From Gammaproteobacteria bacterium (lineage in GTDB: Bacteria > Pseudomonadota > Gammaproteobacteria > Xanthomonadales > Xanthomonadaceae): 20,062 nt of DNA. The position numbers and the translations under genes are program-made. The notes under the pieces were generated by a model. That model was not told the origin of the DNA and searched no databases. It saw only the letters and a program-made list of their open reading frames with translations. The first letter of the stretch is position 1. Each line of letters begins with the position of its first letter. Shown piece after piece: positions 1 to 11,374 of this stretch. The DNA is taken from positions 1 to 20,062 of the forward strand of contig JANYBA010000242.1 of the NCBI GenBank assembly GCA_025360985.1, read 5' to 3'.

Positions 1-24
1 CCTGCGAGCAGGGGAGGGGGCTGA
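1..24 (+). CDS. Possible C-terminal end of an upstream gene
   Basis: Frame 1 is open from the window edge and ends at a TGA at 22-24 (…PASRGGG), nine bases before the truC start. It could be the tail of an upstream plus-strand gene. Seven codons are too few to identify anything, and the same bases include the purine-rich stretch that may serve as the truC ribosome binding site. Confidence 0.2.
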   Translation, partial: PASRGGG

Positions 25-33
25 AGCCGATTC

Positions 34-756
34 ATGGATATCGAAGTCCTCTACGCCGACGCCGCGCTGGCGATCGTCAACAAGCCGGCCGGCCTGATGG
101 CGCACGCCAGCCCGATGGCGCGCGGCGAGGTCGATTTCCTCGACGATCGCCTGCGGGCGCAGTTCGGCGGACCGGTGCACCTGGTGCATCGCCTGGACCG
201 TGCCACCAGCGGTTGCCTGTTGGTGGCGCTGGATCGCGACACGGCCGCGACGTTGGGCAAGGTGTTCATGTCGCGCGAGGTCGAAAAAGACTATCTCGCG
301 GTTTGCCGCGGCTGGCCCGACGAAAATTTCGTAGTCGACCACGCGCTCGACGGCGGGCCCGGCAAGCCGGAGAAGAAGCCGGCCGTGACCGCATTCGCGC
401 GCCTGGCCGTCACCGAATTGGCAACGCCAAGCGAGCACCACCCGACTTCCCGCTACGCGCTCTTGCGGTGCTCGCCGCAAACCGGGCGCTACCGGCAGAT
501 CCGCCGCCACCTCAAGCACCTCTCGCACCATCTCATCGGCGATTCCAGCCACGGCGACGGCCGCCACAACCGCGCGTTCCGGATGCTCGGCGTGCATCGC
601 ATGTTGTTGCACGCCTGGCGCCTGTCGTTCGTGCACCCGGATACCGGCCTGCGCATCGAGGCGACGTCGCCACTGGATGGCGAGTGGCGCAAGGCGATGG
701 CCGTGCTGGGTTGGGACCCGTCGACTCTTGGGCTGGCGCCGGTGAACGCCTGCTAA
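34..756 (+). CDS. truC: tRNA pseudouridine(65) synthase TruC (RluA family)
   Basis: Cytoplasmic RNA-modifying enzyme that isomerises uridine to pseudouridine. In E. coli, TruC acts on U65 in the T-stem region of tRNAs. The 240-residue product has the RluA-family motif HRLDRATSG with the expected catalytic Asp at residue 55, an N-terminal VNKPAG strand, and the family's GRYRQIRRHLKHL and IGDSSHGDGRHN motifs. The last is close to the HPIIGDSKHGD segment of E. coli TruC, which favours TruC over RluA, RluC or RluD. There is no S4 domain. The ATG at 34 is preceded by a G-rich stretch (11-20) that may act as a rather distant Shine-Dalgarno. tdk follows after 9 bases, so the two are probably cotranscribed. 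Confidence 0.88.
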   Translation: MDIEVLYADAALAIVNKPAGLMAHASPMARGEVDFLDDRLRAQFGGPVHLVHRLDRATSGCLLVALDRDTAATLGKVFMSREVEKDYLAVCRGWPDENFVVDHALDGGPGKPEKKPAVTAFARLAVTELATPSEHHPTSRYALLRCSPQTGRYRQIRRHLKHLSHHLIGDSSHGDGRHNRAFRMLGVHRMLLHAWRLSFVHPDTGLRIEATSPLDGEWRKAMAVLGWDPSTLGLAPVNAC

Positions 757-765
757 CATCGGCGC

Positions 766-1347
766 ATGGCCAAGCTGCATTTCTACTATTCGGCGATGAA
801 CGCCGGCAAGACCACGACACTGCTGCAGAGCGCCTACAACTACCACGAGCGCGGCATGCGCACGCTGATCCTGACGCCGCGCCTGGACGATCGCGCCGGT
901 GCCGGCGTGGTCGCCTCGCGCATCGGGCTGCGAGCGCCGGCAACGGCGTTTTCCGGCGTAGACGATCTATTTGCGATCGCTCAAGGCGACATCGCGACTC
1001 ATGGACCGCTCGGCTGCGTGCTGGTGGACGAGGCGCAGTTCCTGGCGAAGGCACAGGTCTGGCAGCTGACCGATGTCGTCGATCGGCTCGGCGTGCCGGT
1101 GCTGGCCTACGGCCTGCGCACGGATTTTCGCGGCGAGCCGTTCGAGGGCAGCCAATACCTGCTGGCCTGGGCCGACGAGCTGGTCGAGCTCAAGACCATC
1201 TGCCACAGCGGTCGCAAGGCGACGATGGTGGTGCGCGTGGACGCCAGCGGCGCCGCCACGCGCGAAGGGCCGCAGGTCGAGATCGGCGGCAACGAACGCT
1301 ACCTGTCGGTATCGCGCGCCGAATTCAAGAAAATCATTTTGAAATAA
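766..1347 (+). CDS. tdk: Thymidine kinase, TK1-like
   Basis: Phosphorylates thymidine to dTMP with ATP in pyrimidine salvage. The 193-residue protein has the E. coli-type P-loop SAMNAGKT (residues 9-16), the DEAQF segment with the catalytic-base Glu, a lasso-loop region, and the conserved IGGNERY near the C-terminus. The zinc site typical of the family is degraded. Where E. coli has ICHCGRK this protein has ICHSGRK, and where E. coli has SVCRKH it has SVSRAE, so at most one of four zinc ligands remains. The C-terminus is also a little shorter than in E. coli. The ATG lies 9 bases after the truC stop with no evident Shine-Dalgarno, which suggests translation coupled to truC. Its TAA is one base from the stop of the convergent kinase gene. 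Confidence 0.93.
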   Translation: MAKLHFYYSAMNAGKTTTLLQSAYNYHERGMRTLILTPRLDDRAGAGVVASRIGLRAPATAFSGVDDLFAIAQGDIATHGPLGCVLVDEAQFLAKAQVWQLTDVVDRLGVPVLAYGLRTDFRGEPFEGSQYLLAWADELVELKTICHSGRKATMVVRVDASGAATREGPQVEIGGNERYLSVSRAEFKKIILK

Positions 1348-1348
1348 G

Positions 1349-4168
<2,820 letters not shown>

Positions 4169-4179
4169 GCGCGGCGTCC

Positions 4180-4743
4180 TCAGCCCTGCAGCGAGGCCAG
4201 CAGGTACATGCGCGCCTTCTGCCAGTCGCGGCGCACGGTGCGCTCGGAACGATTGAGCAGGGTGGCGATCTCGCTTTCGGACAGGCCGGCGAAATAACGC
4301 AGCTCGACCACCTGCACGAGTTTCTCGTCGATGCTCGCCAGGCGGGTCAGGGCGGCGTGCAGGCCGAGCAATTCCTCGTCCAGGCGCAGGCCACCGCCGA
4401 CGTCGTCGGGCAGGTCGGTGACGCGCAACAGGTCGCCGCCGCGCTTGATCGCCAGTCGTTGCCGGGCGTAGTCGACCACGACGCTGCGCATCGCCGAGGC
4501 GGCGTAGGCGAAGAAATGCGCCCGGTCGACAAAGGCCGCTTCCGAGCGCCCGACCAGGCGCAAATAGGCTTCGTGGACCAGGGCGGTGGTGTCGAGGGTC
4601 TGGTCATCGCGATTGCCCAACTGACGCCGGGCCATGCTGTGCAGTTCGCGGTAGAGCGTCGACAACACGCGGTCGAGAGCGCCGCGATCCCCGTCGCGGG
4701 CCGCGCTCAACCACTCGGTGATCTCGGCGCCAACTTCGTCCAT
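4180..4743 (-). CDS. RNA polymerase sigma factor, ECF type paired with a Ser/Thr kinase
   Basis: A 187-residue sigma-70 family protein. Region 2 is recognisable in the first half (LYRELHSMARRQLG, DTTALVHEAYLRLVG, HFFAYAASAMRSVVVDYAR). Region 4 has the helix-turn-helix LSESEIATLLNRSERTVRRDWQKARMYL at the C-terminus. This sequence type (Pfam Sigma70_ECF, often seen next to Ser/Thr kinases) lacks a recognisable anti-sigma partner here. In Vibrio parahaemolyticus a related ECF43 factor, EcfP, is switched on by phosphorylation by its neighbour kinase PknT. The kinase gene directly follows, so the same logic is inferred but not shown. ATG at 4743 has a GGGGA ribosome site. mutM ends 45 bases upstream, and two TTGCGC direct repeats 10 bases apart sit in that gap. 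Confidence 0.9.
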   Translation of the reverse strand: MDEVGAEITEWLSAARDGDRGALDRVLSTLYRELHSMARRQLGNRDDQTLDTTALVHEAYLRLVGRSEAAFVDRAHFFAYAASAMRSVVVDYARQRLAIKRGGDLLRVTDLPDDVGGGLRLDEELLGLHAALTRLASIDEKLVQVVELRYFAGLSESEIATLLNRSERTVRRDWQKARMYLLASLQG

Positions 4744-4760
4744 GCGTCCCCGGCCCTGTC

Positions 4761-4776
4761 TTGCGCAGGGTTGCGC
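4761..4776. repeat. TTGCGC direct repeat, one helical turn apart, upstream of the ECF gene
   Basis: TTGCGC occurs at 4761-4766 and again at 4771-4776, a 10-base phase, within the 45-base gap between the mutM stop and the sigma-factor ATG. Such phasing suits a protein contacting one face of the helix, but the repeat lies close to the start codon and is short, so chance is possible. Confidence 0.25.
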
Positions 4777-4788
4777 GAACTATAGCCG

Positions 4789-5601
4789 CTAGCGCTGGCA
4801 GTGTCCGCACCAGGCCGTGGCCCGGTTGCCGAGGCGATCGCCGCGCAGGCGCCGGCCGCAAGTCTTGCAGGCCTCGCCCTCGCGACCGTAGACGAACAAT
4901 TCCTGCTCGAAATAGCCCGGCGCGCCGTCGGCGTTCAGGAAGTCGCGCAGGGTCGTGCCGCCGCGGTGGATCGCATGCGCGAGGATGTCCTTGACCGCCG
5001 TCGCCAGGCGCTCGTAGCGCTCGCGGCCCACCGAGCCGGCCGCGCGCGTCGGCGCGATGCCGGCGCGAAACAGCGCCTCGGCGACGTAGATGTTGCCGAC
5101 GCCGACCACCACCGACTGGTCCATCAGGAAGGTCTTGACCGGCGCCTTGCGCTTGCGACTCAAGTCGAACAGGTAGTCGCCGTCGAAGTCCGCCGTGAGC
5201 GGTTCAGGTCCGAGGCCGGCGAGCAGTTCATGCGTGCTGCCGGCCGCCTGCCACAACAAACAGCCGAAGCGGCGGGGGTCGGTAAAGCGCAAGACCTGCC
5301 CGGAATCGAGCCCGATGTCGACGTGGTCGTGCGCGCCCAGCGGCGTGCTCGGCGCCAGCACCCGCAGCACGCCCGACATGCCCAGGTGAAGCAGGGCGCT
5401 GCCCGGCTCGGTGTCGATGAGCAGGTATTTCGCGCGCCGGCGCACCGCCAGGATCTGCTGTTGCGGCAACTGGCGCTTGATCGCGCGCGGAATCGGCCAG
5501 CGCAGATCCGGTCGGCGCAGTAGCACCGACGTGATGCGCCGGCCCTCGAGGTGCGGCGCCAGGCCGCGGCGGGTAGTTTCGACTTCGGGAAGTTCCGGCA
5601 T
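4789..5601 (-). CDS. mutM: Formamidopyrimidine-DNA glycosylase (8-oxoguanine glycosylase)
   Basis: Base-excision repair enzyme that removes 8-oxoguanine and formamidopyrimidines and nicks the abasic site by beta/delta elimination. The 270-residue protein begins with the invariant MPELPEVET, where Pro2 is the nucleophile and Glu3 the acid. It has a conserved Lys58 in RRRAKYLL, the [23 protein letters not shown] helix-two-turn-helix region, and ends in a C-x2-C…C-x2-C zinc finger (CKTC and CGHC). All are intact and the length is typical. There is no Shine-Dalgarno before the ATG. A TAGAAT box at 5608-5613 ends seven bases from it, so the transcript may be leaderless. It is the first gene of a co-directional mutM-ECF-kinase run. 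Unlike E. coli, it is not next to rpmBG. Confidence 0.96.
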   Translation of the reverse strand: MPELPEVETTRRGLAPHLEGRRITSVLLRRPDLRWPIPRAIKRQLPQQQILAVRRRAKYLLIDTEPGSALLHLGMSGVLRVLAPSTPLGAHDHVDIGLDSGQVLRFTDPRRFGCLLWQAAGSTHELLAGLGPEPLTADFDGDYLFDLSRKRKAPVKTFLMDQSVVVGVGNIYVAEALFRAGIAPTRAAGSVGRERYERLATAVKDILAHAIHRGGTTLRDFLNADGAPGYFEQELFVYGREGEACKTCGRRLRGDRLGNRATAWCGHCQR

Positions 5602-5607
5602 CCAGTG

Positions 5608-5637
5608 ATTCTAGCCTCGCGTCGCGGCAAAGCTTAA
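5608..5637 (-). promoter_or_regulatory. Putative mutM promoter (leaderless)
   Basis: On the minus strand TAGAAT (5613-5608) matches the -10 consensus at five of six positions, and its end lies seven bases before the A of the mutM ATG. This would place transcription initiation at the start codon. A weak -35 (TTAAGC, 5637-5632) sits 18 bases upstream and overlaps the palindrome at 5633-5650. Confidence 0.4.
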
Positions 5638-5650
5638 CGATGCCGTTAAG
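5633..5650. promoter_or_regulatory. Perfect inverted repeat CTTAACG-N4-CGTTAAG, putative operator
   Basis: CTTAACG (5633-5639) and CGTTAAG (5644-5650) are perfect reverse complements separated by ATGC. The site lies in the 155-base divergent region between mutM and the desaturase. It overlaps the proposed mutM -35 and is 107 bases upstream of the desaturase ATG. The geometry suits a homodimeric repressor such as a TetR-type regulator, a class known to control desaturase genes in Pseudomonas (DesT). No regulator gene is adjacent. Confidence 0.45.
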
Positions 5651-5706
5651 GAATGGATCATCATCGTCGATCTGTGTCGCCCGGCACGTGACGCTGTCAT
5701 GTTCTC

Positions 5707-5756
5707 GGGGCATCATGGCGCACCGGCCAACGGGCCGATTTTTTGAGTGCTGCCCC
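5707..5756 (+). promoter_or_regulatory. Foldable leader with terminator-like hairpin before the desaturase start
   Basis: Just before the ATG, CGGCC (5724-5728) and GGCCG (5733-5737) can form a 5-bp hairpin followed by A and six T (5739-5744), a minimal intrinsic-terminator shape. An outer pair, GGGGCA (5707-5712) with TGCCCC (5751-5756), would close a larger structure that ends exactly at the start codon and encloses the weak GAG ribosome site. This could act as an attenuator or temperature-sensitive leader. The stems are short, so this is tentative. Confidence 0.3.
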
Positions 5757-6937
5757 ATGTTTCCCGAAGTTCTTGCCTGGCTGGCCCGTGGCCTGACCCA
5801 GGCCAGTGTCGGCCAGATGGCGATCTGGTTCCTGGTCGTGACGCAGTTGACGATTTTCACCGTCACCCTGTTCTACCACCGCAGCCAGGCCCATCGCGGC
5901 GTCGATTTCCATCCGGCCCTGGCGCATTTCTTCCGCTTCTGGGGCTGGCTGACCACGGCGATGATCGTCAAGGAGTGGGCGGCGATCCATCGCAAGCACC
6001 ACGCCAAGGTCGAGACCGAAGCCGATCCCCACAGCCCACGCTTCAAGGGCATCGACACGGTGATGTGGCGCGGCGTCGAGCTGTACCGCGCCGCCCGCGC
6101 CGACCGCGCGTCGATCGAGCAATACGGCAAGGGCATCAGCGACGGTTGGCTTGATCGCCACCTGTACACGCCGCATGCGACCCTCGGGCCGGTGTTGATG
6201 CTGTTCGTCAGCGCCGCGCTGTTCGGCTTGCCGGGCGTGGCGATGTGGGCGCTGCAGATGGTCTGGATGCCGTTCTGGGCGGCCGGCGTGATCAATGGCC
6301 TCGGCCATTGGTGGGGTTACCGCAATTTCGACACCGACGACACCGCCACCAACCTGGTGCCCTGGGGCTTCTGGGTCGGCGGCGAAGAGTTGCACAACAA
6401 CCACCATGCCTTCCCGAGTTCGGCCAAGTTCGCGCTGCGCAAGTACGAATTCGACATCGGCTGGGCGGTCTTGCGCGTGCTTGAAACCGTCCGCCTGGCG
6501 AAAGTCCTGCGGGTCGCGCCGGCGCTGGACCTTCGGCCGAACATCGCCGTGCCCGATACCGACACCATCCGCGCGATGATGGCGCACCGCTGGCAGGTCG
6601 CCACCGATTATTTCCAGTTTGTGCTCAAGCCGCATTTGAAAATCGAAGCCCGCGACCTGCCGCGCCGCCTGCGCCGCGCTTTCCGCAGCAACGGCCGTTG
6701 GCTCGATGAAGGCAATGGCGCGCGCCTGCGCAGTTGGATCGCCGAGCGCCCGCAGGTCGCGACCCTGATGGCCCATCGCCAGCGCCTGCTGGCGATCTAC
6801 GAGATCAAGAGCGCCGAGGCCGAAGCCAAGCTCGAGGCCCTGCGCGAGTGGTGCAACGAGGCCGAAGCCTCGGGCGTGCGCGCGCTGGAAGATTTCTCGG
6901 CGCGGCTCAAGGGCTACGCCCTGGTGCCGATGCGGGC

Positions 6938-6941
<4 letters not shown>
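5757..6941 (+). CDS. Fatty acid (acyl-lipid/acyl-CoA) delta-9-type desaturase
   Basis: Membrane di-iron desaturase that introduces a cis double bond into saturated acyl chains, adjusting membrane fluidity. The 394-residue protein has the three histidine clusters of the family: HRSQAH (41-46), HRKHH (78-82) and HNNHH (213-217), plus His184 in GLGHWW. Hydrophobic segments occur around 19-40, 57-70 and 145-180. Its length and the [15 protein letters not shown] segment resemble DesA-type phospholipid desaturases of Pseudomonas. The C-terminal third is charged and helical, possibly a short coiled coil. I place the start at the ATG at 5757; an in-frame ATG further upstream (5640) would add 39 non-family residues and overlap the palindrome. 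The stop overlaps the acs start (ATGA), implying coupled translation. Confidence 0.92.
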
Positions 6942-8833
<1,892 letters not shown>

Positions 8834-8855
8834 ATCCTTGCCCGACTGGACGGCG

Positions 8856-9080
8856 TCAAGACTTGCTTGGCCAGGCGATTCGCACCTTGCGATGCTGCAT
8901 TACGCAGTCGCGCAAGTACAGGTTGATCAGGCTCTGATAAGGAAGGCCCGATTCATTGGCCATGCCCTTGAAGTAGATCACGACATCTTCCGACAGTCGC
9001 ATTGAAACCGGCTTCTTGAGCTTGATCGAGTACGGGTTCTTGCGGGACTTCATCTTGGAAAGATCGTATTCGGATTTCAT
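8856..9080 (-). CDS. brnA: BrnA-type antitoxin (ribbon-helix-helix)
   Basis: A 74-residue protein beginning MKSEYDLSKMKSRKNPY, as BrnA antitoxins do, followed by a ribbon-helix-helix-like core (KKPVSMRLSEDVVIYFKGMA…GLPYQSLINLYLRDCV). In the Brucella BrnTA system BrnA neutralises the RNase toxin BrnT and represses the operon. I chose the ATG at 9080 because it matches the family N-terminus. A GTG at 9089 would add three residues and overlap the brnT stop (GTGA). It directly follows the toxin gene, the toxin-first order usual for brnTA. Its base composition is visibly more A+T-rich than the neighbouring acs, consistent with transfer. Confidence 0.85.
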   Translation of the reverse strand: MKSEYDLSKMKSRKNPYSIKLKKPVSMRLSEDVVIYFKGMANESGLPYQSLINLYLRDCVMQHRKVRIAWPSKS

Positions 9081-9085
9081 GGTCG

Positions 9086-9364
9086 TCACTGCCCGTAGAA
9101 AGTGCTTTCACGCTTGGTGGCTTTGCGCGCCGAGATGATGCGGATCACGTCGCCGTCGCTTCGTTCGCAGTGGCATACGAGGAGAAGTTGGGCACCGCTG
9201 CTCATGCCGAGCATGAAAAAACGCCGTTCATCGGAAGAATGCGGTTCGTCGTCGAACTGGATTGCGAATTCATCATAGAAGACAGATTGGGCCTCCTCGA
9301 AGGAAACGCCATGCTTCCTGAGGTTCGATGCCGCCTTGGCCGGATCCCAGTCAAAGGTGATCAT
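9086..9364 (-). CDS. brnT: BrnT family toxin (RelE-like ribonuclease)
   Basis: A 92-residue protein with the BrnT hallmarks: FDWDPAKAASNLRKHGVSFEEA at the N-terminus, VFYDEF, a DERRFFMLG strand and the C-terminal IRIISARKATKRE, the stretch that carries basic catalytic residues in BrnT. In Brucella BrnT cleaves RNA and arrests growth until bound by BrnA. No truncation is visible. The ATG has no Shine-Dalgarno and lies seven bases after a TACAAT box, so the mRNA is probably leaderless. The start codon is inside one arm of a large palindrome, which suggests tight autoregulation. Confidence 0.88.
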   Translation of the reverse strand: MITFDWDPAKAASNLRKHGVSFEEAQSVFYDEFAIQFDDEPHSSDERRFFMLGMSSGAQLLLVCHCERSDGDVIRIISARKATKRESTFYGQ

Positions 9365-9398
9365 CTGTACATTGTATGGATGATCATGGCTTTTGCAA
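9359..9398 (-). promoter_or_regulatory. brnTA promoter with overlapping 27-bp operator palindrome
   Basis: On the minus strand TTGCAA (9398-9393), a 16-base spacer and TACAAT (9376-9371) form a plausible sigma-70 promoter. Its expected start site is the A of the brnT ATG (9364). An inverted repeat centred at 9372 covers 9359-9385: perfect 7-base outer arms GATCATC/GATGATC and inner TACA/TGTA, 11 of 13 positions symmetric. It covers the -10 box and start codon and is the likely BrnA (or BrnAT) operator. Confidence 0.6.
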
Positions 9399-9415
9399 GC
9401 CCGTCACCACTTCCG

Positions 9416-9796
9416 TCAGGCTTGATGCGGAAGCAGTGCGTAGGCGACAAATCCCGCCGCCGACGCCGCGAGCGCAATCCAATCGGCCGCGACGATTCGG
9501 GCGATGCCAGCGGTGTATGGGCCGCCGGTGGCCGCCAGGACGAGAAAAGCTGCGGCACTGGTCGTACCAAGGGTCAGCGCGCTCAATCGCAGCGCGGGAA
9601 CGAATGCGGCGGTGACAATAAATCCGCCCAAGATGCCGAACAGGACGGCGCGATGGCGCATCAGCAGGATCAGGTTCGGATCGTCCAGGGCAACGCCGTA
9701 CATCGCCTGCAGCCGTGCCGGCCCGAGTACGCCGGCCATCGGAAGCAAATGAATCACGCCGACGACGATCAGCGCCGCGCTCAGCAGATAGTTCAT
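9416..9796 (-). CDS. Small four-helix membrane protein of unknown function
   Basis: A 126-residue inner-membrane protein with four predicted hydrophobic segments (about 3-23, 48-68, 70-90 and 100-122). The loop PARLQAMYGVALDDPNLILLMRHRAVLFGILG resembles a widespread small membrane family that databases sometimes mislabel as phosphopantetheine adenylyltransferase. No nucleotidyltransferase motif is present, so that label should not be used. The ATG at 9796 overlaps the TGA of the SRPBCC gene (ATGA), indicating coupled translation. A longer in-frame reading upstream is only the shadow of that gene. Confidence 0.8.
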   Translation of the reverse strand: MNYLLSAALIVVGVIHLLPMAGVLGPARLQAMYGVALDDPNLILLMRHRAVLFGILGGFIVTAAFVPALRLSALTLGTTSAAAFLVLAATGGPYTAGIARIVAADWIALAASAAGFVAYALLPHQA

Positions 9797-10242
9797 TGGT
9801 CCGGAATCTCGGGCTCGACCAGGGTGGCCAACTGCAGCAACGACTCCTGCCAGCCGAGGTAGCACAGGTCGGGAGGAATCACGTCGGGGATGCCTTCCTG
9901 GACGATGTTCACGGCGGTGCCGCAAACGACCTTTTTGAGGTCGATTGTGACCTTCATCTCGCCGGGCAGGTTGGGGTCGTCGAACGTGTCGGTGTAGACG
10001 ATCTTCTCGTGCGGCACGAGCTCGCGGTACTCGCCGCCGAAGGAATGACTGCTGCCGGTAGTGAAATTCGTGAACGACATCCGGAACGTGCCACCGACCC
10101 TGGCGTCCATGCTGTGGACGGTGCAGGTGAAACCGTACGGCGGGATCCACTTGGCGATCGCGTGCGCCTCCAGGAAGGCCCGGTAGACCTTCTCGGGGCT
10201 CGTTTTCAGGACGCGGTGGAGTTTGATGGTACCTGTTGCCAT
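9793..10242 (-). CDS. SRPBCC / AHSA1-like domain protein
   Basis: A 149-residue protein with the AHSA1 (activator of Hsp90 ATPase homologue 1-like) form of the START/SRPBCC fold: TSPEKVYRAFLEAHAIAKWIPP, DARVGGTFRMSF, GEYRELVPHEKIVYTDTFDDPNLPGEMKVTIDL, and a C-terminal helix (GWQESLLQLATLVE). Members bind hydrophobic ligands or are uncharacterised; no ligand can be read from the sequence. The ATG has a strong AAGGAG ribosome site. The end overlaps the next gene by four bases. It is a soluble cytoplasmic protein with no signal peptide. Confidence 0.85.
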   Translation of the reverse strand: MATGTIKLHRVLKTSPEKVYRAFLEAHAIAKWIPPYGFTCTVHSMDARVGGTFRMSFTNFTTGSSHSFGGEYRELVPHEKIVYTDTFDDPNLPGEMKVTIDLKKVVCGTAVNIVQEGIPDVIPPDLCYLGWQESLLQLATLVEPEIPDQ

Positions 10243-10339
10243 GGGGAGTCTCCTTCAGGTTGGGGGAGGGTAATCGCATCTAGCGAAAATGTACGCTCTC
10301 CGAATTTCCACGGGTGCAACATTTCGATCCAGTCCTCGG

Positions 10340-10504
10340 TCACGCCGCCAGTCGCAAGCCCGGGCCGACGACGCCGACAAACACCAGCGTGGCCACGATG
10401 CCCGCCGCGATCCACGGCCAACCGATCGCGAGAGATTCCTCAGCGAATGCTGACACGTCGGGATTGCGGTGCAAGAGCGGCGCCAGAAACCACAAACCGG
10501 CCAT
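10340..10504 (-). CDS. Small hydrophobic ORF, possibly a decayed gene
   Basis: A 54-codon frame from ATG 10504 to TGA at 10340-10342. The product begins MAGLWFLAPLL and ends IAAGIVATLVFVGVVGPGLRLAA, giving two hydrophobic stretches separated by a polar loop. Third codon positions are mostly G or C, as in real genes here. The frame stays open and gene-like for 14 codons before the ATG (including GEPIHAATGFGA) back to a TGA, with no start codon there. This could be the 3' part of a membrane-protein gene broken by a frameshift or nonsense change. It may equally be a genuine short gene. I do not recognise the family. Confidence 0.35.
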   Translation of the reverse strand: MAGLWFLAPLLHRNPDVSAFAEESLAIGWPWIAAGIVATLVFVGVVGPGLRLAA

Positions 10505-10569
10505 GGCGCCAAACCCGGTGGCCGCGTGGATCGGCTCGCCGTCGGTTCAGTCACCGTGGCAGCCATGCG

Positions 10570-10755
10570 TTACGCTCGCCTCTCGCGCCAGACCATCACC
10601 GACAGCGTCGCCGAGATCACGCAGGCGATCGCGCTCGCCCACACCGGCACCATCACGCCGTCAACCGAGATCGGCCAGGCCTGCAGGAAGCGCAGCAGTT
10701 GCAGCAGCGCGATCAGCGCAAAGACCACGGAAGCAACTGTGGAAAAAGGTTTCAT
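10570..10755 (-). CDS. Small two-helix membrane protein
   Basis: A 61-residue hydrophobic protein with two likely transmembrane helices (about 8-25 and 39-56) joined by a short loop (PISVDGVMVPVW). It resembles short inner-membrane proteins common in proteobacteria but no function is known to me. The ATG at 10755 has a good GGGAGGG ribosome site, which supports real expression. It follows the 159-residue gene on the same strand after 33 bases. Confidence 0.65.
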   Translation of the reverse strand: MKPFSTVASVVFALIALLQLLRFLQAWPISVDGVMVPVWASAIACVISATLSVMVWRERRA

Positions 10756-10788
10756 CGTCTTGCCCTCCCTTTGCGCTGTCGGAACGAA

Positions 10789-11268
10789 TCAAGCCCTGCC
10801 CATCCATTTTTGCCAATCCTTGGCCAAGGTCTCGCCCGCCTTTCGATTCCGCTCGATCATTTGCAGCTCGGCAATCGACTGGAATGGTTGGGAGAGCGCC
10901 GCCTCGGCCGACTGTCGCATCGGGTCGTCCTGGCGCATCCGACCCGCCCTGACCTCGCGCGCCGTCACCGCCGCGGCCAGCTCCGCGGAAACGTGCGCGC
11001 CGATGGTGATTTCCGGCATCAACATCAGGCGATAGTCCTGGTCCCGCACCTGGCGGAACGTCGCCATCTTTTCCGGCGGAACGATCCCGCGTTTCTCCAC
11101 CATATCCATGATGTCGTGGAACAGCTGCACGAGCGCAGCGTGCTCCGCCTCGCCTTGCACGCTGCGCGCCAGCGCAAGGAACTGTTCGCGCAGCGCGCCA
11201 AAATCAAGGTCCCTGCCCGCTTGCGCCTGGGCGACGATGCCGGCGGCGAACTCAGCAACAAGCGACAT
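10789..11268 (-). CDS. Hypothetical helical cytoplasmic protein
   Basis: A 159-residue protein I do not recognise. It is predicted mostly alpha-helical and charged, with no signal peptide, transmembrane helix, cysteine or known catalytic motif. Notable stretches are ALVQLFHDIMDMVEKRGIVP in the middle and QSIAELQMIERNRKAGETL towards the C-terminus. The ATG at 11268 has a GGAG ribosome site at usable distance, and third positions are strongly G+C, so coding is likely. It lies within a co-directional run of small genes whose common theme is unclear. Confidence 0.7.
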   Translation of the reverse strand: MSLVAEFAAGIVAQAQAGRDLDFGALREQFLALARSVQGEAEHAALVQLFHDIMDMVEKRGIVPPEKMATFRQVRDQDYRLMLMPEITIGAHVSAELAAAVTAREVRAGRMRQDDPMRQSAEAALSQPFQSIAELQMIERNRKAGETLAKDWQKWMGRA

Positions 11269-11374
11269 CTGATTGCTCCGGAAAGGTCGGCGAAAACGCG
11301 ACTTTAGCAGCAGCCTGCCTGGCTATGCGCGTGGCTGGACCACGACCAGGGTGACGGTGGCCTGCACGCCGGCA

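Noticed and set aside
9797..10279. N-terminal extension of the four-helix membrane protein
   Set aside because: The extension is the out-of-frame shadow of the SRPBCC gene. The ATG overlapping that gene's stop starts the true protein.
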